Below, piece after piece: positions 20,383-29,480 of a DNA stretch of 64,000 nucleotides; the stretch's first letter is position 1, and each line of letters opens with the position of its first letter. Under the pieces are notes generated by a model, which was given only the letters and a program-made list of their open reading frames with translations, searched no databases and was not told where the DNA came from. Source of the stretch: Abyssibius alkaniclasticus (GTDB lineage: Bacteria; Pseudomonadota; Alphaproteobacteria; Rhodobacterales; Rhodobacteraceae); assembly GCF_020447305.1 (NCBI RefSeq), contig NZ_CP095732.1, positions 2,388,501 through 2,452,500 of the forward strand, in the 5' to 3' direction. The translations under genes were made by a program, and so were the position numbers.

Positions 20383-21597
20383 TCAGCCGGCCAGCGCGGC
20401 GTTCAGGTTCTCGTCGATCTTCTCCAGAAAACCTTCGGTGGTCAGCCATTTCTGGTTTGGCCCGACGAGCAGCGCCAGATCCTTGGTCATCCAGCCGCTT
20501 TCAACCGTGTCGACGATCACTTTTTCCAGGGTCTGCGCGAAATTCATCAGCGCGGCGTTCTCATCAAGCTTGGCGCGGTGTTTCAGCCCGCCTGTCCAGG
20601 CATAGATAGAGGCAATCGAATTGGTCGAGGTTTTTTCGCCCTTCTGGTGCTGGCGATAATGGCGCGTTACCGTGCCATGCGCAGCCTCGGATTCCACGAT
20701 CTTGCCATCCGGTGTCATCAGCACCGAGGTCATCAGCCCGAGCGAGCCGAAGCCCTGCGCCACGGTGTCGGACTGCACATCGCCATCGTAATTCTTGCAG
20801 GCCCAGACAAAGCCGCCATTCCATTTCATCGCACAGGCAACCATATCGTCAATCAGCCGATGCTCATAAGTGATGCCCGCTTTCTTGAACTTGTCTTCAA
20901 ACTCCTCGTCAAACACCTTCTGGAACAGGTCTTTGAAGCGCCCGTCATAGGCTTTGAGAATGGTGTTCTTGGTTGACAGATACACCGGCCAGCCCATTTG
21001 CAGACCATAATTCATGGAGGCGCGGGCAAAGTCGATGATCGAGCTGTCAAGGTTATACATGCCCATGTAAACGCCAGCGGATGCCGCGTCATAGACCTCG
21101 CGTTCAATCACCGTGCCATCTTCGCCGACGAATTTCATGCTGAGCTTGCCAGCGCCGGGGAACAGAAAGTCGGTGGCTTTATACTGGTCGCCAAAGGCGT
21201 GGCGGCCAATGACAATCGGCTGCGTCCAGCCCGGCACAAGGCGGGGCACGTTCTTGCAGATGATCGGCTGGCGGAACACGACGCCGCCCAGAATGTTGCG
21301 GATGGTGCCGTTCGGGCTGCGCCACATCTTTTTCAGGCCGAATTCCTCAACCCGCTGCTCATCGGGCGTGATGGTCGCGCATTTCACACCAACGCCATAT
21401 TTCCTGATGGCTTCGGCGGCGTCAATGGTGATCTGGTCATCGGTGCGGTCACGCTCTTCCATGCCCAGATCGTAATATTTCAGGTCGATATCCAGATAGG
21501 GCAGCACCAGTTTTTGCTTGATGAAATCCCAGATGATGCGGGTCATTTCATCGCCGTCAAGCTCGACGACCGGATTGGCAACTTTGATCTTGGTCAT
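20383..21597 (-). CDS. icd: NADP-dependent isocitrate dehydrogenase
   Basis: A 404-residue TCA-cycle enzyme converting isocitrate to 2-oxoglutarate and CO2. It belongs to the eukaryote-like homodimeric type (start [20 protein letters not shown]), not the E. coli type. Substrate-binding landmarks are '[12 protein letters not shown]' and '[17 protein letters not shown]'; the coenzyme region shows '[12 protein letters not shown]'. The ATG chosen gives the usual family N-terminus; seven extra codons upstream are in frame but unlikely. A terminator follows. Transcribed alone. Confidence 0.97.
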   Translation of the reverse strand: MTKIKVANPVVELDGDEMTRIIWDFIKQKLVLPYLDIDLKYYDLGMEERDRTDDQITIDAAEAIRKYGVGVKCATITPDEQRVEEFGLKKMWRSPNGTIRNILGGVVFRQPIICKNVPRLVPGWTQPIVIGRHAFGDQYKATDFLFPGAGKLSMKFVGEDGTVIEREVYDAASAGVYMGMYNLDSSIIDFARASMNYGLQMGWPVYLSTKNTILKAYDGRFKDLFQKVFDEEFEDKFKKAGITYEHRLIDDMVACAMKWNGGFVWACKNYDGDVQSDTVAQGFGSLGLMTSVLMTPDGKIVESEAAHGTVTRHYRQHQKGEKTSTNSIASIYAWTGGLKHRAKLDENAALMNFAQTLEKVIVDTVESGWMTKDLALLVGPNQKWLTTEGFLEKIDENLNAALAG

Positions 21598-21685
21598 GCT
21601 GTGCCTCATGAATTGCAATGTGATTCCGCGCCTTCATAGGGGAAATCGGGATGAAAGGGAAGGGGCGGTATACGTTGGTATACGA

Positions 21686-22027
21686 TTATGGTTTCGGCGT
21701 TTTGGGCGGCAGGCTGGCCGCGTGTGAAAGCGCCATGCCCAGCCATTGGCGGCGATATGCGCCGTCCTGCAAACCGGCCTCATCAACCTCGATCATTCCG
21801 CCCATTGGCCTGCCGGTAAACCCCAGCGGCCTGGCACCGGGAATGGCGCGCGCCGCGGCCTCGTTCGCTTTGCCGACCCGATACATGCCACCGCCTTTAT
21901 GCACGCCGCAAACCATGTGGCCGTTGAGCAGAAAACACAGACCGCCGAACATTTTCTTTTCCGAAATGCCAGCATGGCCCGCAAGATCGGCCCGCATGGC
22001 CTCGGCCAGGGTTTCGTCATAGGGCAT
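21686..22027 (-). CDS. TfoX/Sxy N-terminal domain protein
   Basis: A 113-residue single-domain protein starting MPYDETLAEAMRADLAG. The core 'ISEKKMFGGLCFLLNGHMVCGV' and the later 'FTGRPMGGMIEVDEAG' are hallmarks of the TfoX N-terminal domain. In gamma-proteobacteria TfoX/Sxy helps CRP turn on competence genes, but stand-alone short versions in alphaproteobacteria have no proven role. The frame is open upstream of the chosen ATG; MPYDE matches the family start. It is divergent from trmJ with ~70 bases between them. Confidence 0.8.
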   Translation of the reverse strand: MPYDETLAEAMRADLAGHAGISEKKMFGGLCFLLNGHMVCGVHKGGGMYRVGKANEAAARAIPGARPLGFTGRPMGGMIEVDEAGLQDGAYRRQWLGMALSHAASLPPKTPKP

Positions 22028-22094
22028 TGCGCTCTCCAATTGCATCCCATCACGCAAAAGCGTATCACGCGGGCCATAAAAAGCGGAGCGGGAA

Positions 22095-22880
22095 ATGGCC
22101 GGAACAGACCACACAGCACAGGCCGATTGGGGCGGACCGGGGCCGATTTTCGTGCTTGTGCGCCCGCAGATGGGCGAAAATATTGGCGGTGCGGCGCGCG
22201 CCATGTGGAATTTCGGGCTGGACCGGATGCGGCTGGTCGCCCCGCGCGATGGCTGGCCAAACAGCCGCGCCGTGGCTATGGCCAGCGGGGCGGGGCGCGT
22301 TCTGGACCATGTGCGCGTGGATGCCGATGTGAACGCCGCAACCGCCGATTTGCACTTTACCTTTGCCACAACCGCGCGCAGCCGCGACCTGACCAAGCCC
22401 GTTTTCACCCCCGAAGCGGCAATGGCCGAGGCCGCAAAGCGCATTGCGCGCGGCGAAAATGTCGGCGTGTTGTTCGGCCCCGAACGTGCGGGGCTTGAAA
22501 ATGCCGACCTTGTCGGCGCCAATGCACTGATTTCCGTGCCCGTCAACCCGGCCTTTGCCTCGCTCAACCTGGCGCAATGCGTGCTGCTTACCGCCTATGA
22601 ATGGCGGCGCGCGCAGGGGGTTGACCAGCATGTTTCGCTGCAAATGGGGCGTGCCGCGCGGCCCGCGCTGGCAATCGAGCGCCAGAAGCTGAACGAGCAT
22701 CTGGAGGCCAAGCTCGATGCGGTAAATTTCTTCTGGCCCGAACCCAAGCGCGACAGTCTGGTCGAAAGCCTGCGCGCGCTTCTGGCGCGGTTTGATATGA
22801 CCGATGCCGATATCCGCATGTTCCACGGCATTATTCGCGCCCTGACCGAAAAGCACGAAACACCCCCCGCGCCAAAATGA
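22095..22880 (+). CDS. trmJ: tRNA 2'-O-methyltransferase, TrmJ-like
   Basis: A 261-residue SPOUT-class methyltransferase. The N-terminal 'FVLVRPQMGENIGGAARAMWNFGLDRMRLV' region (read in two parts) and the knot motifs 'VGVLFGPERAGLEN', 'ALISVPVNPAFASLNLAQCV' are typical of the TrmH/TrmJ group; the C-terminal extension after residue ~165 fits TrmJ, which methylates position 32 of certain tRNAs in E. coli. The target in this organism is inferred. The stop overlaps an in-frame ATG of the ctaA frame, so the two genes are likely co-transcribed. Confidence 0.85.
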   Translation: MAGTDHTAQADWGGPGPIFVLVRPQMGENIGGAARAMWNFGLDRMRLVAPRDGWPNSRAVAMASGAGRVLDHVRVDADVNAATADLHFTFATTARSRDLTKPVFTPEAAMAEAAKRIARGENVGVLFGPERAGLENADLVGANALISVPVNPAFASLNLAQCVLLTAYEWRRAQGVDQHVSLQMGRAARPALAIERQKLNEHLEAKLDAVNFFWPEPKRDSLVESLRALLARFDMTDADIRMFHGIIRALTEKHETPPAPK

Positions 22881-22936
22881 CCGATGGCCGCGCGCCCGAT
22901 ACGCGCCTATTTCTGTGCCAAAGTGAAGGAAACGCC

Positions 22937-24049
22937 ATGCCCAGTATTTTTGAAGAGGTCGGCAGCGACACCAAGCAAGCCGCGCAAACCAAAACCGCCA
23001 AGCCCGATGCGCGCCGCGCCATTGCGCGCTGGCTGATGGTGCTGTTCGGGCTGGTTGTGCTGATCATCGCCGTTGGCGGCCTGACCCGGCTAACCGATTC
23101 TGGCCTGTCGATCACCGAGTGGAACCTGCTGATGGGCACATTGCCGCCCCTGAGTGATGCCGCCTGGGCCGATGTGTTCACGAAATATCAGGCCTCGCCG
23201 GAATATCAGTTGCAAAACAGCCAGATGGACCTTGCCGCTTTCAAAAGCATCTTCTGGTGGGAATGGGGGCACAGATTGCTGGGCCGCATCATCGGGCTGG
23301 CATGGTTTCTGGGCTATGCCTGGTTTGCGCTGCGCGGCCGCGTGCCAAGTGGCTGGCACTTCAGGCTGGTGCTGATCGGCGCGCTGATCGGGCTGCAAGG
23401 GCTGGTCGGCTGGTGGATGGTTTCCTCCGGGCTGGTCGGGCGCATGGTTGATGTCGCCTCTTATCGGCTGGCGCTGCATCTTGGCCTGGCATTTGTCATT
23501 CTGGGGCTGATCGCCTGGTATGTGCTGCGGCTTGGCAAATCCTCGGTTGAGCTTCTGCAAGCACGCCGCGCGCGCGAAGTGCGGCTGTTCCGGCTTGGCG
23601 GTGTGCTGGTCGGGCTGTTGTTTGCACAAATCCTGCTGGGCGCACTGGTGGCAGGTATCGATGCCGGGCGCAGCTTCCCGACATGGCCGCTGATGGCCGG
23701 GGAGTTTTTGCCAAGCGAGAGCTTTGGCTATACGCCGATCTGGAGCAATTTCTTTGAAAACCCGGCGCTGGTGCAGTTCAACCACCGCCTGCTTGGCTAT
23801 ATCGCCTTTGTTTTTGGGCTTTTTGTGTGGTGGCAGGCGCGCAAATCCGCGCTGAGATCGGTGCGCAAGGCGTTCAATCTTGTGGCGCTGGCGCTTCTGC
23901 TCCAGCTTGGGCTGGGCGTTGGCACGGTCTTGCTGGCGGCGCCGCTGGACTGGGCGCTTGCCCACCAGCTTGGTGCAGTGCTGCTGTTTGTTCTGGTCAT
24001 TCGCGCGCGGTTCAGGGCGGGCTATCCGGCGCGCCAAAGCCTGCGCTGA
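22937..24049 (+). CDS. ctaA: Heme A synthase (COX15/CtaA type 2)
   Basis: A 370-residue, eight-helix inner-membrane enzyme that converts heme O to heme A for aa3-type cytochrome oxidase. Conserved features: 'GGLTRLTDSGLSITEWN' in the first periplasmic loop, 'FWWEWGHRLLGRIIG' with a heme-ligand His, and 'VQFNHRLLGYIAFVFG' and 'WALAHQLGAVLLF' with further His residues. I chose the second ATG because GTGAAGGA lies just upstream; an alternative ATG 60 bases earlier overlaps the trmJ stop. No oxidase subunit genes are in the window. Confidence 0.93.
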   Translation: MPSIFEEVGSDTKQAAQTKTAKPDARRAIARWLMVLFGLVVLIIAVGGLTRLTDSGLSITEWNLLMGTLPPLSDAAWADVFTKYQASPEYQLQNSQMDLAAFKSIFWWEWGHRLLGRIIGLAWFLGYAWFALRGRVPSGWHFRLVLIGALIGLQGLVGWWMVSSGLVGRMVDVASYRLALHLGLAFVILGLIAWYVLRLGKSSVELLQARRAREVRLFRLGGVLVGLLFAQILLGALVAGIDAGRSFPTWPLMAGEFLPSESFGYTPIWSNFFENPALVQFNHRLLGYIAFVFGLFVWWQARKSALRSVRKAFNLVALALLLQLGLGVGTVLLAAPLDWALAHQLGAVLLFVLVIRARFRAGYPARQSLR

Positions 24050-24061
24050 CAGGCTGACCCG

Positions 24062-24121
24062 CCCCGGACCCGATCCGGGGCCTTTCAGCGCGGCGGAGAG
24101 GTCCCGGGTCAGGCCCGGGAC
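24062..24121. repeat. Double-hairpin intergenic repeat, copy 1
   Basis: Two GC-rich hairpins with 5-base loops: CCCCGGA/TCCGGGG (24062-24080) and GTCCCGGG/CCCGGGAC (24101-24121), separated by 20 bases. It lies between the convergent ctaA and crotonase genes. A second copy with the same architecture and compensating base changes is found before ssb. It is a REP/BIME-like palindromic element of the kind common in alphaproteobacterial genomes. Confidence 0.8.
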
Positions 24122-24136
24122 GGGGTGGCGCTTTGG

Positions 24137-24928
24137 CTAACGCCAGTTCGGCGGGCGTTTGTCGATAAAGGCGGCGATACCTTCCTCGGTATCGCGAAAA
24201 AGCATGTTTTCAACCATCACCGCACCGGCATAGTCATAGGCTTCGGCGGGGGTCATGTTGCGTTGCGCATAAAACGCCTCCTTGCCGATTTTCACCACGG
24301 CGGCGCGTTTGGAGGCGATGATCCGCGCCAGCGCCATCGTCTCATCCTCCAGTGCCTCAAGCGGCACGGCGCGGTTGATCAGGCCAATGCGCTCGGCGCG
24401 GCTGGTCTCGATGAACTGGCCGGTTGTCAGCATTTCAAATGCCACCTTGGCGGGCACATTCCGGGTAAGCGCAACCATCGGGGTTGAGCAGAACAGCCCG
24501 ACATTCACACCGTTGACCCCAAAACGCGTGCCCTCGGCGGCCAGGGCCAGATCGCATGTGGCCACAAGCTGGCAGCCGGCTGCGGTTGCAATGCCATGCG
24601 GTTGTGCGATCACCGGCTGGGGCAGGGCCTGAATGGCCAGCATCACCCGCGCACACCGCTCAAACAGGTCTTTGAAATAGGCGCGGCCCTTGTCGGCACC
24701 AGACCGCGCGGCCTGCATTTGTTTCAGGTCATGGCCTGCACAAAACGCCTTGCCCGCGCCGCGCAGAATGACCACGCGGCTGTCCGTGTCGACCTTGAGC
24801 GCATCAAACTGCCCTTGCAGCGCGGCGAGCATTTCATCGGACAGCGCATTCAGCTTGTCGGGTGTGTTCAGCGTCAGCGTGGTAACACCATCGGCGTCAT
24901 CGCGCAGCAGGATATCGGGCATTTGCAT
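24137..24928 (-). CDS. Enoyl-CoA hydratase/isomerase (crotonase fold)
   Basis: A 263-residue crotonase. The oxyanion-hole segments are 'KAFCAGHDLKQMQ' and 'CSTPMVALTRNVP' with the central 'AQPHGIATAAGCQLVATCDLALA' helix region; the usual second catalytic Glu position (around 'FGVNGVNVGLFCSTP') is not an obvious Glu, so hydratase activity is uncertain. It resembles the group annotated enoyl-CoA hydratase in fatty acid or amino acid catabolism. It is divergent from a thioesterase gene, 57 bases apart, and the two could share substrates (acyl-CoA esters). Confidence 0.8.
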   Translation of the reverse strand: MQMPDILLRDDADGVTTLTLNTPDKLNALSDEMLAALQGQFDALKVDTDSRVVILRGAGKAFCAGHDLKQMQAARSGADKGRAYFKDLFERCARVMLAIQALPQPVIAQPHGIATAAGCQLVATCDLALAAEGTRFGVNGVNVGLFCSTPMVALTRNVPAKVAFEMLTTGQFIETSRAERIGLINRAVPLEALEDETMALARIIASKRAAVVKIGKEAFYAQRNMTPAEAYDYAGAVMVENMLFRDTEEGIAAFIDKRPPNWR

Positions 24929-24985
24929 TTCTCCCCCAGTTCTGAAATGCAGTTTGGGGAAGATTCAGCCGCGAGGAAAGCCCCC

Positions 24986-25420
24986 ATGTTGCCTGTGATG
25001 ACGATTGATGAATTGCACGCTGTGCTGGAGCGCGAATTTCCGCAGGTTGAGGGCCGGTTCCGGATAACCGCGCTTGCGCCGCATGAAATGACCGTGGCCA
25101 TGACCGTGCGCGAGGCCGATTTACGCCCCGGCGGCACCGTGTCCGGGCCGACAATGTTCGGGCTTGCCGATGTAACATTCTATCTGGCGACAATGGCGAT
25201 GATCGGCCCGCAAACCCTGACGGTCACGACAAGTTGCACCATCAACTTCATGCGCAAGCCCGCAGGGCGGGGCGACATGCTGGCCAGGGCGCGTATTCTG
25301 AAACTTGGCCGCAGCCTGAGCGTGGGCGATGTGTTGATTTACAGCGCAGACAGCGATGCCCCTGTCGCCCATGCCAGCCTGACCTATGCGATTCCGCCCG
25401 ATCGGAGTGGGGTAAAATAA
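24986..25420 (+). CDS. PaaI-family hotdog thioesterase
   Basis: A 144-residue acyl-CoA thioesterase-like protein. The hotdog core shows 'LRPGGTVSGPTMFGLADVTFYLA', where the Gly-Pro-x-x-x-x-x-Asp pattern carries the catalytic Asp of the PaaI group, and 'TTSCTINFMRKPAGRGDMLARARI'. The ATG after GAGGAAAG is preferred; the frame is open upstream but overlaps the divergent crotonase gene. Substrate unknown. Confidence 0.8.
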   Translation: MLPVMTIDELHAVLEREFPQVEGRFRITALAPHEMTVAMTVREADLRPGGTVSGPTMFGLADVTFYLATMAMIGPQTLTVTTSCTINFMRKPAGRGDMLARARILKLGRSLSVGDVLIYSADSDAPVAHASLTYAIPPDRSGVK

Positions 25421-25472
25421 TACCTATTTTGTAAGCCATTGATAACACAAAACAATCTGCCACTTACGGCAA

Positions 25473-25500
25473 TTGACAGTGCGCCAAACATCGCTAAAAG
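25473..25500 (+). promoter_or_regulatory. Candidate promoter of rplM-rpsI
   Basis: A consensus TTGACA (25473-25478) is followed after 16 bases by TAAAAG (25495-25500). It would give a leader of about 55 bases containing the hairpin noted next. Confidence 0.5.
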
Positions 25501-25518
25501 GGCATCTCGGAATTCATG

Positions 25519-25542
25519 CGGGGCTGGCATCCAGCCATCCCC
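25519..25542 (+). promoter_or_regulatory. Hairpin in the rplM leader
   Basis: GGCTGG and CCAGCC with a 3-base loop form a perfect stem (25522-25536), extendable by GGG/CCC with a bulge. It ends about 20 bases before the rplM start. It could be an L13 autoregulatory site or a transcript-stabilising 5' hairpin; no T-tract follows, so it is not a terminator. Confidence 0.35.
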
Positions 25543-25563
25543 CCGACGGAACGGATACGAGAT

Positions 25564-26028
25564 ATGAAAACTTTTTCTGCCAAACCGGCCGATATTGACA
25601 AGAAATGGATCCTGATTGATGCCGAAGGCATTGTTCTGGGCCGTCTTGCAACCATCGTGGCCATGCGCCTGCGCGGCAAGCACAAGCCAACCTTCACCCC
25701 GCATATGGATATGGGCGACAATGTGATCATTGTGAATGCCGATAAAATCCAGCTGACGGGCAACAAGCGCACCGACAAAACCTATTACTGGCATACCGGC
25801 CATCCTGGCGGGATCAAGTCGCGCACGGCCGACAAGATCCTTGAAGGCGCGCATCCCGAACGTGTGGTTGAAAAGGCCATCCAGCGTATGCTGCCCGGCG
25901 GCCCGCTCTCGCGCCAGCAGATGACCAACCTGCGTGTCTACGCAAGTGCCGATCATCCGCATGAAGCGCAGAACCCTGAAGTTCTCGACATCAAGTCGAT
26001 GAACCCGAAAAACACCCGGAGTGCATGA
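25564..26028 (+). CDS. rplM: 50S ribosomal protein L13
   Basis: A 154-residue ribosomal protein that binds 23S rRNA early in assembly. The start [20 protein letters not shown] and the segments '[17 protein letters not shown]', '[17 protein letters not shown]' and '[19 protein letters not shown]' are typical. The ATG is chosen as the family start; in-frame codons upstream overlap the leader hairpin. It overlaps or abuts rpsI, the universal pairing. Confidence 0.98.
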   Translation: MKTFSAKPADIDKKWILIDAEGIVLGRLATIVAMRLRGKHKPTFTPHMDMGDNVIIVNADKIQLTGNKRTDKTYYWHTGHPGGIKSRTADKILEGAHPERVVEKAIQRMLPGGPLSRQQMTNLRVYASADHPHEAQNPEVLDIKSMNPKNTRSA

Positions 26029-26030
26029 AC

Positions 26031-26516
26031 ATGTCTGACATCAAATCGCTCGACGATCTGAAAGAAGCCGTAACCGGCGAAGCCGCCGCTGTTGAAGCCG
26101 CCGTTGTTCGTGAACCCAAGCGCGATGCGCTTGGCCGCTCCTATGCCACGGGCAAGCGTAAAGATGCGGTTGCCCGCGTTTGGGTCAAGCCCGGTTCCGG
26201 CAAGGTTACCGTGAACGGCAAGCCGATGAACGACTATTTCGCACGCCCGGTGCTGCAAATGGTTATCGGCCAGGCCTTTACCGTTGCTGGTGTTGCTGGC
26301 GAGTTCGACGTGATGGCAACCGTTTCCGGCGGCGGCCTGTCGGGCCAGGCTGGCGCGGTCAAACACGGCATTTCCAAAGCGCTGACCTATTACGAGCCAA
26401 GCCTGCGCGGTGCCCTGAAAGCCGCCGGCTTCCTGACCCGCGACGCACGCACCGTAGAACGCAAGAAATACGGCAAGCGCAAAGCCCGTCGTAGCTTCCA
26501 GTTCTCCAAACGCTAA
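26031..26516 (+). CDS. rpsI: 30S ribosomal protein S9
   Basis: A 161-residue S9 with the usual alphaproteobacterial N-terminal extension of ~35 residues before '[21 protein letters not shown]'. The C-terminus ends in the basic '[16 protein letters not shown]', which reaches the P-site tRNA. Two ATGs are possible, 6 bases apart; the second is preferred because CGGAG then lies at a normal distance. A strong terminator follows. Confidence 0.97.
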   Translation: MSDIKSLDDLKEAVTGEAAAVEAAVVREPKRDALGRSYATGKRKDAVARVWVKPGSGKVTVNGKPMNDYFARPVLQMVIGQAFTVAGVAGEFDVMATVSGGGLSGQAGAVKHGISKALTYYEPSLRGALKAAGFLTRDARTVERKKYGKRKARRSFQFSKR

Positions 26517-26537
26517 GCTGCAAACACCATTCCAAAG

Positions 26538-26564
26538 GGGCCGCTTTACCAGCGGCCCTTTTTT
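26538..26564 (+). terminator. Intrinsic terminator of rplM-rpsI
   Basis: GGGCCGCT and AGCGGCCC form a perfect 8-bp stem with a 5-base loop, followed by TTTTTT, 21 bases after the rpsI stop. Confidence 0.92.
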
Positions 26565-26811
26565 ATTACGAGGGTCGATCAGTCATAAGAAGCCCCCGCT
26601 GCAAATACCGCCGAAAGCGGCAAATACACGCAAAACAAGCACAATCAGCATTGCTGGTCGCCCAAAAGGCGATATTTGTGCCAATTCTGCACTTATTCTC
26701 AGTGGATGCGGGGCCGGTTGCAACAAATGCGATGAAGCGGCTTGATTGAAACGCATGAAAGTGGCAAAGTTCCGGTCGATAAATCGGGCACAAAGTCCCT
26801 TCTATTTATTT
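26565..26811. other. Non-coding gap with no gene seen
   Basis: About 250 bases of AT-richer DNA without a convincing reading frame. A weak promoter-like pair, TTGATT and CAAAGT spaced 17 bases, starts near 26741 and could serve the lipoprotein gene downstream. No tRNA-like fold or repeat was noticed. Confidence 0.5.
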
Positions 26812-26821
26812 GGAGCAGAGT

Positions 26822-27445
26822 ATGTCCTTAAAAAGTTTCCTGATCGCAGTCGCGGCCGCCGCAACGCTGGGCGGGTGTATCAACACGAATGTCAGCTATT
26901 CCGAAATACTGCGCGAAGATCAGACGTTTAACTGGAATGTCACGCAGATCAACGTGAATGTTCCGCGCAGCCTGACAACGACCGACCGTAACGGTCAGGC
27001 CCCCAATGTCGATATCATCTGGATCGAGGAAGGGCCGGGCGATACCTATTTGCAGGTGCAGCGGATTTTTGAAGAGGGCGTTGCCCTTGGTGCTGGCCGG
27101 CTCGATGCCTCGCTCAAAGGCGGGCGCTCGGTGCGGTTGGAAGTCGAGGTGGCGCAGTTCCACACCCTGACACGCCGCGCGCGATCCAATATCGGCGGTA
27201 TCCACAACGTCGATTTCTACATTCAGGCCTTTGATGCCAATACCGGCGAAGCACTCTCGCCACGGTCGTTCATCGAATCCGACCAGAAAGCCTCGGGGGG
27301 CGCACGTGCCCGCCAGGAAGATGCGGCTGGCTATACCATGCGGGTCGCCATTGTCGAGCGGATTGCCGGTGTGGTTGCCACATGGCTGGCGGTTGCGGGC
27401 GATGATGCGGTTCTGCCAAGCCACCGGATTCTGATTGGCCGTTGA
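26822..27445 (+). CDS. Putative lipoprotein of unknown function
   Basis: A 207-residue protein starting MSLKSFLIAVAAAATLGGC; LGGC is a good lipobox, so Cys19 would be lipidated. Position +2 is Ile, not Asp, so outer-membrane sorting is expected by the E. coli rule. The mature part has a beta-rich middle ('SVRLEVEVAQFHTLTRRARSN' read in parts) and a region with 'DFYIQAFDANTGEALSPRSF'. I do not recognise a characterised family. GGAG lies 6 bases before the ATG; an in-frame TTG 12 bases upstream is less likely. Monocistronic, with its own terminator. Confidence 0.75.
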   Translation: MSLKSFLIAVAAAATLGGCINTNVSYSEILREDQTFNWNVTQINVNVPRSLTTTDRNGQAPNVDIIWIEEGPGDTYLQVQRIFEEGVALGAGRLDASLKGGRSVRLEVEVAQFHTLTRRARSNIGGIHNVDFYIQAFDANTGEALSPRSFIESDQKASGGARARQEDAAGYTMRVAIVERIAGVVATWLAVAGDDAVLPSHRILIGR

Positions 27446-27468
27446 ACGCGCTTCAAATTTCGGAATAT

Positions 27469-27493
27469 GGGCCGGTCATTGACCGGCCCTTTT
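27469..27493 (+). terminator. Intrinsic terminator of the lipoprotein gene
   Basis: GGGCCGGTC and GACCGGCCC form a perfect 9-bp stem with a 3-base loop, followed by TTTTC, 23 bases after the stop codon. Confidence 0.85.
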
Positions 27494-27574
27494 CTTATGC
27501 GGCGGGCTTCTGGACAACGCCAGATCGGCGGCATAGTGATAGGCAGTTGCAGCATAAACCGGGTAGGGCAGACC

Positions 27575-28387
27575 ATGCCAATTGGGGTATTCGATAGCGG
27601 GCTTGGCGGGCTGAGCATTTTGGCGGCTTTGCAAAAAAAGCTGCCAGATCAGGCCTTTATCTATTTTGGTGACAATGCGAATGCGCCCTATGGCCCAAAA
27701 GATTCCGATGAAATTTTTGCACTGACCACGGCTGCCTGCACAAGGTTGTTCGATATGGGCTGCGATCTGGTGATCATCGCCTGCAACACCTCGGCGGCGA
27801 CGGCATTGCACAAATTGCAAACCGAGTGGTTGCCCAAGGGCAAGCGCCGCGTGCTGGGCGTTTTCGTGCCGATGATCGAAAACCTGACCCGCCGCAACTG
27901 GGGCGACAACGCGCCGCCCACACATACCGGCCTTGCAAATGTCGCGCTGTTTGCGACCGTGGCGACCATTTCGAGCGGTGCCTTCCCGCGCGAGCTGAAG
28001 TTTCGGGCCCGCGATGTGTTGGTGGAAGGGCAGGCCTGCCCGGGCCTGGTCGATGCGATAGAGGCGCACGACGAGGCTGGTGCAAGGCTGCTGGTGAACC
28101 GGTATGTTGGCGCAGTGCTGGAACGTTTTCCAAAACCGCAGGCCGCCGTGCTTGGCTGCACGCATTTCCCGCTGGTGCGCGACATGTTTGCCGCCGCCTT
28201 GCCACCGGAAACCCGGCTGATTGACCAGCCCGACATTGTGGCCGACAGCCTTGCCGATTATCTGGCCCGCTATCCGCATTTTGCCGAAACCGGCACGACC
28301 CGCTATCTGACCAGCGGCGATGAAGCCGCCGTCAGCGCGGGTGCGGCGCGCTTTTTGGGCCGTGATGCGCGATTTGCCGCGCTCTAG
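27575..28387 (+). CDS. murI: Glutamate racemase
   Basis: A 270-residue enzyme making D-glutamate for peptidoglycan. The start MPIGVFDSGLGGLSILAAL contains the family's 'FDSGxGG' motif. The two catalytic Cys residues are in 'IIACNTSAATAL' and 'VLGCTHFPLV'; 'YFGDNANAPYG' is also conserved. The chosen ATG leaves the preceding terminator outside the gene; the frame is open upstream but without family support. Followed at 57 bases by argC. Confidence 0.95.
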   Translation: MPIGVFDSGLGGLSILAALQKKLPDQAFIYFGDNANAPYGPKDSDEIFALTTAACTRLFDMGCDLVIIACNTSAATALHKLQTEWLPKGKRRVLGVFVPMIENLTRRNWGDNAPPTHTGLANVALFATVATISSGAFPRELKFRARDVLVEGQACPGLVDAIEAHDEAGARLLVNRYVGAVLERFPKPQAAVLGCTHFPLVRDMFAAALPPETRLIDQPDIVADSLADYLARYPHFAETGTTRYLTSGDEAAVSAGAARFLGRDARFAAL

Positions 28388-28444
28388 CGGCGTTGCACCC
28401 CCCGCGGATAGCCCCTAGATTAGCTGGCAACGAAAGGCCGGATC

Positions 28445-29473
28445 ATGACGCAACACAATATCGCCATTCTTGGAGCTTCGGGCTATACGGGTGCCGAACT
28501 TCTGCGCCTGATTGCCGGGCATCCGGGGCTGCGCATTGGCGCGCTCAGCGCCGATCGCAAGGCCGGCGCGTCACTTGCCGAGGCCTTCCCGCATCTGGCG
28601 CATCTGGACCTGCCCTTGCTGCAAAAGATCGAGGATATCGACTTTTCCGGCATCGATCTGGTATTTGCCGCCCTGCCGCACGGGGTTACGCATTCGGTTG
28701 CCAAAAACCTTCCCGCACATGTGAAAATGGTCGATCTTTCGGCCGATTTCCGGCTGCGCGACGCAGCGGCTTACAAAAAATGGTATGGGCTTGAACATAC
28801 GGCGATGGACCTGCAGCCAAGCGTGGCCTATGGCCTGCCCGAATTTTACCGCGACACGATCCGGGCGGCACGCATTACCGCCAATACCGGCTGTTATGTT
28901 GCCACATCGCTGCTGGCGGTGCTGCCGTTGCTTCAGGCGCAACTGGTTGATGCCGATGACATAATTATCGATGCCGCATCGGGGGTTAGCGGGGCAGGGC
29001 GCGCGGCAAAAGAGGCGAACCTGTTCACCGAAGTCTCGGAAGGGTTTCATGCTTATGGCGTGGCGGGCCACCGGCATATGGGCGAGTTGGATCAGGAAAT
29101 GTCGGCCGCTGCCGGGCGGGCGGTTGAATGCAGCTTTACCCCGCATTTGCTGCCGCAAAACCGTGGGATGATGGCCACGATCTACCTGCGCGGCGATGCA
29201 AAAGCCGCCCATGAAGCCCTTGTTGCAAAATATGCAGATGAGCCATTTGTCGACATTCTTGCGCCAGGCCAAACCCCTGCCACCCGCCATGTACGCGGCT
29301 CCAACCGCTGCAAAATCGGTGTTGTGGCCGATCGGCGCGCCGGGCGGATGATTGTGGTTTCGGTGCTGGATAATCTGATGAAGGGCGCCTCGGGCCAGGC
29401 TTTGCAGAATGCGAACCTGATGCTTGGCCATCCTGAAACCCTGGGGCTGGATATGGCCCCCGTATTCCCATAG
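28445..29473 (+). CDS. argC: N-acetyl-gamma-glutamyl-phosphate reductase
   Basis: A 342-residue arginine-biosynthesis enzyme that reduces N-acetylglutamyl phosphate to the semialdehyde using NADPH. The Rossmann motif is [13 protein letters not shown] (residues ~9-21) and the catalytic Cys is in '[10 protein letters not shown]' preceded by '[11 protein letters not shown]'. The '[15 protein letters not shown]' and '[11 protein letters not shown]' segments are also typical. The start follows AAAGGCCGG. Seven bases separate it from ccmE, so the two may share a transcript although their pathways are unrelated. Confidence 0.96.
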   Translation: MTQHNIAILGASGYTGAELLRLIAGHPGLRIGALSADRKAGASLAEAFPHLAHLDLPLLQKIEDIDFSGIDLVFAALPHGVTHSVAKNLPAHVKMVDLSADFRLRDAAAYKKWYGLEHTAMDLQPSVAYGLPEFYRDTIRAARITANTGCYVATSLLAVLPLLQAQLVDADDIIIDAASGVSGAGRAAKEANLFTEVSEGFHAYGVAGHRHMGELDQEMSAAAGRAVECSFTPHLLPQNRGMMATIYLRGDAKAAHEALVAKYADEPFVDILAPGQTPATRHVRGSNRCKIGVVADRRAGRMIVVSVLDNLMKGASGQALQNANLMLGHPETLGLDMAPVFP

Positions 29474-29480
29474 GAGCTCA

